Below are positions 6,953-13,951 of a DNA stretch of 23,718 nt, piece after piece. The stretch comes from Wukongarchaeum sp048886645 (GTDB lineage Archaea; Asgardarchaeota; Wukongarchaeia; Wukongarchaeales; Wukongarchaeaceae), in contig JBHLKN010000022.1 in the NCBI GenBank assembly GCA_048886645.1, forward strand, positions 1 through 23,718. The letters run 5' to 3'. Made by a program: the position numbers and the translations under genes. Under the pieces are notes generated by a model, which worked only from the letters and a program-made list of their open reading frames with translations, was not told the origin of the DNA and searched no databases. Position 1 is the stretch's first letter, and each line of letters starts with the position of its first letter.

Positions 6953-8972
6953 TCAAGATCATGAAAGAAGAGGAAGGGAGAGAAAAAGGCATAGATGGAG
7001 GCTAAGAGGGGAAACAAAAAAGGAGAAGAAAGAAATATCCTTAAAAGTCTTTTTAGCAGGGCAACCTAATGTTGGGAAGTCTGCGCTTTTTAACAGATTA
7101 ACGGGCCTTGGTATTGATGTCAGTAATTACCCAGGGACAACTGTTGAAGTTATGAGGGGAAAAACTTCTTTTCATGGAGAGATCTTGGAAATAGTGGATC
7201 TTCCAGGCGTGTATACTTTTGGAGCTACTTCTGAGGATGAAAAAGTTGCAATAAGAGCCATTTTAGAAGAAAAACCAGACGTTATCGTAAACGTTGTAGA
7301 CGCGTGCACCCTTGACCGTGATCTTTTCTTCACCATGCAGCTTCTTTTATTAAAGATACCTGTGGTTGTCGCTTTAAACCAAGTTGATCGAGCGGAAAAA
7401 TTGGGTATGTATGTGGATAGTGAAAAGTTGAGTAGAAGTTTGGGGGTTCAAGTAATACCCATCATAGCCACAAAGGGTCTAGGGATAGATTCACTTTTCC
7501 GTGTGGTAATAAGGGAAGGAAAAAATGGTGAAGAAAGACCTATAAAATTGAGGCTTGGATACGATATTGATAAAAGGATTAATAGTTTAGAAAAAGAGGT
7601 GAAAGAGAGAGTTTCAAACCATATAATAAGTGATAAGTTGATTGCTCTCTGGTTGCTTGCTAGTGAAGAGTATGCGTTAAGAGAGGTGATAGATCAAAAA
7701 AAATGGGGGGAATTAAACGCTTTAGCTAAAGAGTATCAGGATGAGATAGAGAAAATTCATGGGGAGAAAGCTTTTTTTAGGTTGGCAAAGGAGCTTCATG
7801 CCTATGGTTGGGTGATAGCTGATGCGGTTACTATGCAATTTAAAGAGATTAGGAGAGGGTTTAAAGAAAAATTGGATGAATTAACGACAAGTTTTTCTGT
7901 GGGTATACCTATTTTAATCGCGGTTTTTCTTGCTTCTTTTGCTTTCATAGTTTTTGTGGGGGGGATGCTTGAAGAGTTGATTGTTTGGGGATTTGAGGAG
8001 AATATATCGCCCGCTGTGGAGAGTTTCTTAAACAGGTTTATTTCCCCGAAAGGAATTCTTCACGACATAATAATGGATGGAGTTATTTTAGGGATAGAGG
8101 CAGGGATGGCCATAGCAGTACCTTACATTCTCACGTTTTACATTATTTTAGCTCTGCTGGAAGATAGTGGGTATATTAGTAGAATAGCTTATCTTTTAGA
8201 TAACCTAGCTCATAAGCTAGGGCTTCATGGTAGGGCGGTTATTCCAGCCCTTGGGGGGTTTGGGTGTAGTGTTCCAGCCATTATGGGAACGCGGATTTTG
8301 GAAACAAGGCGTGAAAGGATAATAGCAGCTTACTTGATAGTGTTAATACCTTGTTCTGCGAGAAGCGCGGTGATTTTTGGGGCAGTAGGTTATTACGCTG
8401 GATTCCTCTATGCGTTAGCTATTTATCTTATAGACTTTTTAATAGTGCTTCTTTCGGGAATAATTCTTAATAGGATACTACCAGGCAAATCTACAGGGTT
8501 TCTCCTTGAAATACCCCCCTTCCGCACTCCAGACGCGCGTAGTGTGATGAAAAAGACATGGTTCAGGATGAAAGGCTTCGTCATTATAGCTTTTCCCATA
8601 TTGATTGCTGGAAGCGTTTTATTAGCATGGCTTAGCAGTGCAGGATACTTGGATACGATTACGGGTCCATTAGAACCTATTACTGTGGACTTATTAGGAC
8701 TTCCACCAGAAACTTCCGTACCACTGATTTATGGAATATTAAGGAAAGAGATGGCCTTAGAAACCCTCGTAATTTTACAGGGAGTAAGCCTTTCAGGCAT
8801 GACTACTAAACAACTCTTTATTTTCAGCACAGTTGTGACTCTGTTCTTTCCTTGTCTCGCATCTCTCGGCGTATTGTCCCACGAATTAGGGAAAAAAGTA
8901 GCAGCCCTTATAGCGTTCTCAACATTAATGACAGGCTTAGCCGTTGGAGCGCTTTTAAACATTATTCTGTAA
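6933..8972 (+). CDS. feoB: Ferrous iron transporter FeoB
   Basis: The membrane transporter for Fe(II), 679 residues. An N-terminal G domain shows G1 GQPNVGKS at 43-50, G3 DLPG at 89-92 and G4 NQVD at 149-152. A helical regulatory region follows, then the membrane part from about residue 325, including GFGCSVPAIMGTR and the second gate region IPCSARSAVIFG. The start at 6933 lies inside the dtxR gene, with GAGG nine bases upstream. No other in-frame ATG, GTG or TTG occurs before the G domain. The first 30 residues are unusually Arg-rich (ERRGRERKRHRWRLRG). A one-base error in the A run at 7016-7022 would allow a different start at 6995. There is no separate feoA; the only FeoA-like domain seen is the one at the end of the regulator. 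Confidence 0.93.
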   Translation: MRKCHSNQDHERRGRERKRHRWRLRGETKKEKKEISLKVFLAGQPNVGKSALFNRLTGLGIDVSNYPGTTVEVMRGKTSFHGEILEIVDLPGVYTFGATSEDEKVAIRAILEEKPDVIVNVVDACTLDRDLFFTMQLLLLKIPVVVALNQVDRAEKLGMYVDSEKLSRSLGVQVIPIIATKGLGIDSLFRVVIREGKNGEERPIKLRLGYDIDKRINSLEKEVKERVSNHIISDKLIALWLLASEEYALREVIDQKKWGELNALAKEYQDEIEKIHGEKAFFRLAKELHAYGWVIADAVTMQFKEIRRGFKEKLDELTTSFSVGIPILIAVFLASFAFIVFVGGMLEELIVWGFEENISPAVESFLNRFISPKGILHDIIMDGVILGIEAGMAIAVPYILTFYIILALLEDSGYISRIAYLLDNLAHKLGLHGRAVIPALGGFGCSVPAIMGTRILETRRERIIAAYLIVLIPCSARSAVIFGAVGYYAGFLYALAIYLIDFLIVLLSGIILNRILPGKSTGFLLEIPPFRTPDARSVMKKTWFRMKGFVIIAFPILIAGSVLLAWLSSAGYLDTITGPLEPITVDLLGLPPETSVPLIYGILRKEMALETLVILQGVSLSGMTTKQLFIFSTVVTLFFPCLASLGVLSHELGKKVAALIAFSTLMTGLAVGALLNIIL

Positions 8973-9052
8973 AAACAAAAAGGAAAGGCTTAAAAAAGAA
9001 ACGAAAACGTTTTTGATTTGATTAAAACGGGATAAAACGTTTCATATTACTG

Positions 9053-9060
9053 TTATAAAT
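9053..9060 (+). promoter_or_regulatory. Possible TATA box of the cpgS operon
   Basis: TTATAAAT lies 22-29 bases before the GTG at 9082, which would place the transcription start at or near the start codon. A weak CGGGG site is also present at 9071-9075. The 109-base gap after feoB makes a separate promoter plausible. Confidence 0.35.
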
Positions 9061-9081
9061 GGTTTATTAGCGGGGCTTTAA

Positions 9082-10452
9082 GTGAATAATAATCGAGAAG
9101 ATAGGGTTTTGATTTTAATTGATGGAGAGCACACTATCCCCGTCATTTCAAAAGGTTTAGAAAAGCTTCGAAAAATGGGAAAAAAGATAGTTGCAGGTTT
9201 ATTTGTGGGAGGATTTGAAAAAATAGGAGACCTGAAAACGTTAGAAAATGAGTTAGGGATCCCTGTAGAAATATTAAAAACAGATTTTCCTAATACGCTT
9301 CAATTATTAAATGAAAAACATGGGTCTTTTAACACTATTTTTGACCTTTCAGATCATCCGATATTAAGTCCAAAAGATAGGATGAGGATCGGTGTTGAAA
9401 GCCTTATTAGAGGTTATAGGTATGAGGGAGCGGATTTTTCCTTCGATCCTTTGGAGCTAAAAGAAAACGTTTTGGATAAATTTTCTTTGGGAGTGATAGG
9501 TACAGGGAAAAGGACGGGAAAAACAGCGATTAGCGCATATATCGCAAAGCTCTTAAAGGAGAAGGGAATTGAGGGTTGTATAGTGACAATGGGGCGTGGA
9601 GGACCAGAAAAACCAGAACTAATCAAGGGGAAAGAGATTGAAATCACGCCACAATTCCTCGTAGATTTGGTAAAAAAAGGTTATCATGCAGCAAGTGATT
9701 GCTGGGAGAATGCTTTAACTGCAAAAGTTACTATCGTTGGTTGTTCTAGGTGTAGCGGAGGCTTAGCGGGTAAAACTTTCTATGATAACGTTTTAGAAGG
9801 GGCGAAAATAACGAACTCGCTTCCTTTAGACGTTGTTATACTTGAAGGAAGCGGAACTACAGTACCCTCAATAAAAGCGGATAAGTACGTAGTGACGGTA
9901 TCTGCTTGGCAACCTAAATTTTTATTTTCAGGGTATCTTTCTCCTATACGTGTAAAAATTTCAAGTATGGTGATAATAACCGGGTGTGAACTACCCCTTG
10001 CAAGTAGTAAGAGAGTGGAAAAAATTGTGAGAAAGATAAAAACTATTAAACCGGAAATAGATGTAGTTAAGACCGTTTTTAGGCCAATGCCACTAGGTGA
10101 TATAACGGGTAAAAAAGTGTTTTATGCCTCGACAACCCCCAGAAAAATCATTAAAAAGAATGTGGATTACTTAGAAAAGACATTTAATTGTTCTGTTTCA
10201 TATTATACTAACCAGCTTTCTAATCGATTTAAATTGAGAAATGAGGTTGAGAAAAATCTCGAAAAAGCGGATGTTCTTCTCACAGAGCTTAAAGCATCAG
10301 CTGTCGACACTGCCACAGTAATGGCTCTTTCTAGTGGAAAAGAGGTGATTTACGCACATAATGTTCCTATTTATGTGGGTGGGACTGTGGAATCTTTGGA
10401 AGAAGCAATCCTCAGCTTGATACCGAAAAATATGGGGGTAAAAGACTCGTGA
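9082..10452 (+). CDS. cpgS: Cyclic 2,3-diphosphoglycerate synthetase
   Basis: It closes 2,3-diphosphoglycerate to the cyclic diphosphate with ATP; the product is a thermoprotective solute and phosphate store in thermophilic methanogens. The protein has 456 residues, as in known members. An N-terminal domain begins VLILIDGEHTIPV and is followed by the nucleotide-binding loop GTGKRTGKTA at 140-149 and by MGRGGPEKPELIKG. A Cys pair CSRCSGGLAGKTF lies near 215, and DVVILEGSGTTVPSIKAD further on. The protein looks soluble. The start is a GTG. Its stop codon overlaps the GTG of the next gene (GTGA), so the two enzymes of the pathway are translated together. Both family and pathway are well supported. 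Confidence 0.92.
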   Translation: MNNNREDRVLILIDGEHTIPVISKGLEKLRKMGKKIVAGLFVGGFEKIGDLKTLENELGIPVEILKTDFPNTLQLLNEKHGSFNTIFDLSDHPILSPKDRMRIGVESLIRGYRYEGADFSFDPLELKENVLDKFSLGVIGTGKRTGKTAISAYIAKLLKEKGIEGCIVTMGRGGPEKPELIKGKEIEITPQFLVDLVKKGYHAASDCWENALTAKVTIVGCSRCSGGLAGKTFYDNVLEGAKITNSLPLDVVILEGSGTTVPSIKADKYVVTVSAWQPKFLFSGYLSPIRVKISSMVIITGCELPLASSKRVEKIVRKIKTIKPEIDVVKTVFRPMPLGDITGKKVFYASTTPRKIIKKNVDYLEKTFNCSVSYYTNQLSNRFKLRNEVEKNLEKADVLLTELKASAVDTATVMALSSGKEVIYAHNVPIYVGGTVESLEEAILSLIPKNMGVKDS

Positions 10453-11387
10453 TCCGAATCGTTAATAAAGGGTTTTCAACACCTTTTTCTAGGGGTCTTT
10501 TAGCTCAAAGGCTTTCAGCAACTGGACTGGATCCGAAAAAGGCTTATTCCATAGCGGAAGGATTGCTTTTAGAGCTTAAAGAGAAAAAAATCCAAGAAAT
10601 TTCTGCAGAAGAGTTAGACAAGAGGATAACAGAGATTCTTTTGGATCAAGTGGGAAAACCTACTGCGAAAAGATTTGTAATGTATAAAAAACTCAGAGAA
10701 CTCCAAGAGCCTCTCATAATCTTAATATCCGGGACAACGGGGATAGGAAAATCAACAATAGCTTCCATGTTGGCAAACAGGCTTAACATCCACTACGTTA
10801 TAGGAACAGACATAATAAGAGAAGTTTTGAGGAAAGTACTTTCAAAGGAATTGGTTCCAAGTCTTCATACCTCCACCTATATTGCTTGGAGAGAGTTAAA
10901 GCGTTATATATCGCCTACATACTCAAGGGAAATTATAGGGTATGAAGAACAAGCAAAACTCGTCACTGTAGGTATAGAGGCAATCATCCAGAGAGCCTTT
11001 GTAGAGGGAATTTCGATGGTTATAGAGGGGGTGCACATATGCCCAACCTTGATAGCAAAAGATTTCCTTGAAAACCTTAACACGATTTTCATTTTTTTGA
11101 ATCTTAATGACGAGAAAATTCACAGAGAAAGATTCCATTCGAGGGCAATGAACGTGGTTATAAAACGCCCTATAGACAGATACTTAGAAAATTTTGACAG
11201 CATTAGAAAAATCCAAGACTATCTTCGAGAACAAGCAATGATCACAAAAATCCCAATAATCGAAAATGAAACCATCGATTACACATTAAAAACAATGTTT
11301 AACTTCGTTTATCAAGCCATCGAATATCTCATAATCTCAAAGATACCCCCAGAAGAACTCGAAACCCTAAAAATAACTAAAAAATAA
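10449..11387 (+). CDS. pgk2: 2-phosphoglycerate kinase
   Basis: It phosphorylates 2-phosphoglycerate to 2,3-diphosphoglycerate, the substrate of the preceding gene's product. The protein has 312 residues. An ATP-cone domain occupies about residues 1-80 (IVNKGFSTPFSRGLLAQRL). A P-loop kinase domain follows, with GTTGIGKST at 95-103, GTDIIREVLR shortly after and VIEGVHICP near 193. This domain order is that of the archaeal enzyme. The GTG start lies within the last four bases of cpgS, so the order is the reverse of the reaction order but the genes form one unit. A possible weak hairpin follows the stop (CTTCT at 11414-11418 with AGAAG at 11427-11431), then the tRNA gene. Confidence 0.9.
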   Translation: MIRIVNKGFSTPFSRGLLAQRLSATGLDPKKAYSIAEGLLLELKEKKIQEISAEELDKRITEILLDQVGKPTAKRFVMYKKLRELQEPLIILISGTTGIGKSTIASMLANRLNIHYVIGTDIIREVLRKVLSKELVPSLHTSTYIAWRELKRYISPTYSREIIGYEEQAKLVTVGIEAIIQRAFVEGISMVIEGVHICPTLIAKDFLENLNTIFIFLNLNDEKIHRERFHSRAMNVVIKRPIDRYLENFDSIRKIQDYLREQAMITKIPIIENETIDYTLKTMFNFVYQAIEYLIISKIPPEELETLKITKK

Positions 11388-11493
11388 TCTTTAACCAACT
11401 TTTACTCATGAAACTTCTTAAATTTTAGAAGATTATATCATGAAAGCTTAAAATAGGGGGAAGAGGGACTCAAACTTTAAAAAAGACAAACCT

Positions 11494-11505
11494 TAAAATA
11501 TTTAA
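11494..11505 (+). promoter_or_regulatory. TATA-type promoter of tRNA-Pro
   Basis: TAAAATATTTAA lies 34-45 bases before the first base of the tRNA. Transcription would begin about 10-15 bases before the mature 5' end. The 151-base gap after the kinase gene holds no other clear element. Confidence 0.45.
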
Positions 11506-11538
11506 GTCAATCATCCCTTTCTATTAAAGTTGAAACAA

Positions 11539-11642
11539 GGGTCGGTAGTCTAGATTGGTTAGGATGCATGCTTGGGGTTTTATGAAAACTTTTTCTTGGA
11601 ACAATAAGCATGTGGTCGCGGGTTCAAATCCCGTCCGACCCA
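11539..11642 (+). tRNA. tRNA-Pro(TGG) with a 31-base intron
   Basis: The acceptor stem is GGGTCGG at 11539-11545 paired with CCGACCC at 11635-11641, and the discriminator base is A11642; CCA is not encoded. The T arm is GCGGG-TTCAAAT-CCCGT at 11618-11634. The D arm begins at 11548 (GTCT) with the GG of the D loop at 11556-11557. The anticodon stem is GCATG (11566-11570) with CATGT (11609-11613). The loop starts CT and the anticodon is TGG at 11573-11575, followed by G37. Removing 11577-11607 leaves a 73-base tRNA. GGG(T/C)CGG acceptors are typical of archaeal tRNA-Pro. A T-rich stretch at 11643-11680 may end transcription. Confidence 0.93.
11577..11607 (+). other. tRNA intron with bulge-helix-bulge splice motif
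   Basis: The intron sits between positions 37 and 38. The 5' bulge is GGG at 11575-11577 and the 3' bulge AAG at 11606-11608, each cut after the second base. The central helix pairs CTTG (11571-11574) with CAAT (11602-11605), with a C-U mismatch at its outer end. The intron itself folds with 11578-11587 against 11592-11601, nine of ten positions paired including wobbles. Confidence 0.75.
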
Positions 11643-11760
11643 CTTAATTTGCGGATTATTTTGCGAGATTATTTTATTATAATTAAAACTAATAATTAAT
11701 TGTAAAAATAAGCTTTTGTAGAAATAAGTCTCTTCCCTCGTGGGCTTTGGAGGGAAAAAA

Positions 11761-12006
11761 TTGATTAATAATGAGTATGAAGAGAATTGTGAAATCTATA
11801 AAAATGAAAAAACGCTCATAAACTTCACCTTTTTCGTGGCGTGCAAGAATCCGCAGTCCGCAGCCCATTTCCTTTACAGCGTTCTAAAGGGGGAAGATAA
11901 AAAGAAACTATTCCCGATCCTCAGGGAACGGATCGCAGAGCTCTTAGAAAAAAACCAATGTCACTATGAAGCCGCCCTCTTAAGAACGATAAACATAGAA
12001 GAATAA
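11761..12006 (+). CDS. Unknown 81-residue protein
   Basis: I do not recognise this small soluble protein. The TTG at 11761 is preceded by GGAGGG with seven bases of spacing, which decides the start over an earlier in-frame TTG at 11740. Two helical parts are suggested: NPQSAAHFLYSVLKGED and the region LFPILRERIAELLEKNQ, followed by HYEAALLRTI. Two Cys residues (in ENCEIY and VACKNPQ) and one later Cys (NQCHYE) do not form a CxxC pair. It stands alone between the tRNA gene and the cysteine-cluster gene, with 176 bases of T/G-rich sequence after it. Base use is like the neighbours, so it is probably a real resident gene. Confidence 0.65.
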   Translation: MINNEYEENCEIYKNEKTLINFTFFVACKNPQSAAHFLYSVLKGEDKKKLFPILRERIAELLEKNQCHYEAALLRTINIEE

Positions 12007-12182
12007 GCTTATTATTTCTCTTTTTCCAGTTTTTTAGCTCTTTGAGTAGGGTTTTTCTTTTTGTGGGGATGGAAAATTATGTTTTTATATGGGGTGTGCT
12101 TGAGGATATATTGTTGTTTCATGTTTTTTAGGGGGTTTATGGGCTGTTTATGATAGGGGTTATGATGGGGGGTTATTAGCTG

Positions 12183-13103
12183 ATGGCGGATTGGCAGAAG
12201 AAGATAGTTGAGAACCTTGATGGTATTACTGTGTCTCTTAATGATGAGGTGGTTTTTGATGGAGATAAGTGTTTAAGCGAGTGTAATGGTCTTTGTTGTT
12301 TTGATATTCACGTTATGGTTGATCCTTTTGATATTTTTCGTATTACACGTTCAAAGCATGTACAGGAAAATCTTGGTATAACGGATACTACAAAACTTTA
12401 TGAGGGTGAACAACCGCTTTTATTATACTATGTGGGAGGGACTTCTAACATGCCTTTTGCTATAATCAATTTTCGACCTGTAAAAGTTCTTGGAAAAGAT
12501 GTAAAAATAAAGAAATGTCCTTTTCTCGTACCAGCTTTTCCAAAATTATACGCAGAAAAGAAAAGGAAAAAGGGGAAGAAAGGGGGTAAGGCAAGGTATT
12601 TTGTCGTGGCGAGGGCCGGAGAACCCATGATTTGCGCCCTTGAAAAGGCAAAACCCACCATTTGTAGGAGTTCTCCTATAGGTAGGGCTTTGATGTATAG
12701 TGGGAAAGATAGGAAGAAGGAGTACAGGTTTATTTACAAACCTCCTGATCCGAAGTGTCCTGCTTGTAAGGCAGAGAAAAAGGTTAAGGTTAGGGATTAT
12801 GTAGAGGAATGGAATCTGATAAACTCCTACAAATATAAGGATTTATTCTTTGATCAGATTTGCTGGTTTGAAGAAAAAAAGTTTCATTTTCCAAGGGATT
12901 TAATCTATAAGTTGGGCCAGATTCTATACAATTTTGACGACCCACTCATAAAAAATATTATAGAAACTTATCGAGAGGCTAACAATCGCACCGGTGAACT
13001 GAAGTTTAAAGAACTTTACGAAGTGTTTAAAAAAATGGTAGAAATTGTTCAAGAAGAACTACAAAGAAGGACCTTAAAACAAGAAGTAAATAGTGAAAAA
13101 TAG
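12183..13103 (+). CDS. YkgJ-type cysteine-cluster protein
   Basis: A 306-residue protein of the YkgJ family, whose conserved cysteines bind zinc or an iron-sulfur cluster; the family also includes the flagellin lysine methylase FliB. The first block is CLSECNGLCCFDI with Cys at 30, 34, 38 and 39. The next landmarks are KKCPFL (C112), MICAL (C151) and KPTICRSSP (C161), the family pattern CPFL...C...KPxxCR. A further CPAC pair at 192-195 looks like a small metal knuckle. A Lys-rich insert (KKRKKGKKGGK) lies at 126-136. The C-terminal third is helical and charged. The ATG at 12183 follows a G-rich leader (GGGGGGTTATT). Neighbours do not point to a substrate, so only the family can be named. Confidence 0.8.
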   Translation: MADWQKKIVENLDGITVSLNDEVVFDGDKCLSECNGLCCFDIHVMVDPFDIFRITRSKHVQENLGITDTTKLYEGEQPLLLYYVGGTSNMPFAIINFRPVKVLGKDVKIKKCPFLVPAFPKLYAEKKRKKGKKGGKARYFVVARAGEPMICALEKAKPTICRSSPIGRALMYSGKDRKKEYRFIYKPPDPKCPACKAEKKVKVRDYVEEWNLINSYKYKDLFFDQICWFEEKKFHFPRDLIYKLGQILYNFDDPLIKNIIETYREANNRTGELKFKELYEVFKKMVEIVQEELQRRTLKQEVNSEK

Positions 13104-13236
13104 GAGAGCTTATAACCGTTAAAGTGAATTATTGGGAACTTTTTGACAATTTTTTGTAGAAAATTTTTTATTCTTATTTCTAGTTTTAGGGTTTGTTTAG
13201 TTTTATGATTAATTGGTTGGCTTTTGGTGTTTTTTG

Positions 13237-13767
13237 ATGACTTTACTCGGAGATATTTTTGAAGCGCTTTATTTTATTCTTCCTGCATATTTTGCGAACA
13301 GTTCACCGACAGTTTTAGGTAAAGGATCAAGGTATAACTTTTCTATTGACCGTGGTAAGCTTTTTTTTGATGGTAGACGTATTTTTGGCGATTCTAAGAC
13401 GATAAGGGGATTGGTTGGGGGTATTTGTGCAGGTTTGTTCATAGGTTTTATCCAGTTTTTAATAAGGGACCCTGAGCCTGTTTTAGGGTTTTTAGACCAT
13501 ATGAGTAGAGCGTTTCTTCTTTCTTTAGGAACTCATTTCGGGGATCTTTTTGGCTCTTTTATTAAGCGTAGGTTGGACATTATGACAGGAGGACCTTTTC
13601 CCATTATGGATCAACTAAGTTTTCTAATTTTTGCTTTGGGCTTAACAGCTATATTTTATGAGGTACCTCTAAAATACGTGCTCATCTTACTACCGATAAC
13701 GTTAGGAGCTCATTTAGGAGCTAATATTTTAGCATATAAAGCAGGAATAAAAGACGTTTGGTGGTAG
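13237..13767 (+). CDS. carS: CDP-archaeol synthase
   Basis: A membrane enzyme that activates unsaturated archaetidic acid (DGGGP) with CTP to CDP-archaeol, the branch point of archaeal phospholipid synthesis. It has 176 residues from the ATG at 13237, the family length; an upstream in-frame TTG at 13213 would add eight residues. Signatures are PAYFANSSP at 16-24, GDSKTIRG at 51-58 and GDLFGSFIKRRL at 102-113 followed by GGPFPIMDQLSF, which carry the conserved Asp and Lys residues. Hydrophobic segments at about 4-20, 58-77, 127-141 and 145-168 fit the short multi-pass topology. The gene is monocistronic, 133 bases after the cysteine-cluster gene. Confidence 0.92.
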   Translation: MTLLGDIFEALYFILPAYFANSSPTVLGKGSRYNFSIDRGKLFFDGRRIFGDSKTIRGLVGGICAGLFIGFIQFLIRDPEPVLGFLDHMSRAFLLSLGTHFGDLFGSFIKRRLDIMTGGPFPIMDQLSFLIFALGLTAIFYEVPLKYVLILLPITLGAHLGANILAYKAGIKDVWW

Positions 13768-13889
13768 AAGAAGAACTATAATTAGTGATATTTGAATCTT
13801 AAATAAGAATGCTCTAGGGAATTGTTAATGTATCATAATTATTCAATAGTAGAAGTTTTAAGGAGGGATTTATGTAGAAGGGAGTGTTA

Positions 13890-13900
13890 TTTTATAAATA
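13890..13900 (+). promoter_or_regulatory. TATA-type promoter of hel308
   Basis: TTTTATAAATA is preceded by G-rich and followed by T/G-rich sequence, 52-62 bases before the TTG at 13952. Transcription would start near 13921 and the leader would contain GGAGGTG at 13935-13941. Confidence 0.45.
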
Positions 13901-13951
13901 CTTGAGTGGTTTGTTGTTTTGTGGTTATTTTTTTGGAGGTGTTAAGGGGTT

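Noticed and set aside
11400..11455. Two similar CATGAAA-CTTAAA segments and a small hairpin after the phosphoglycerate kinase gene
   Set aside because: Too short and AT-rich to call a repeat family or a terminator with confidence.
12069..12131. 20-codon open frame in the T/G-rich spacer before the cysteine-cluster gene
   Set aside because: The only G-rich sequence touches the ATG, the peptide is featureless, and composition explains the openness.
13862..13877. Strong ribosome site followed by ATG directly followed by TAG, upstream of hel308
   Set aside because: It lies before the likely hel308 TATA box, so it is not in that message. A frame continues past the TAG but overlaps hel308 out of frame and looks like chance; no evidence of recoding.
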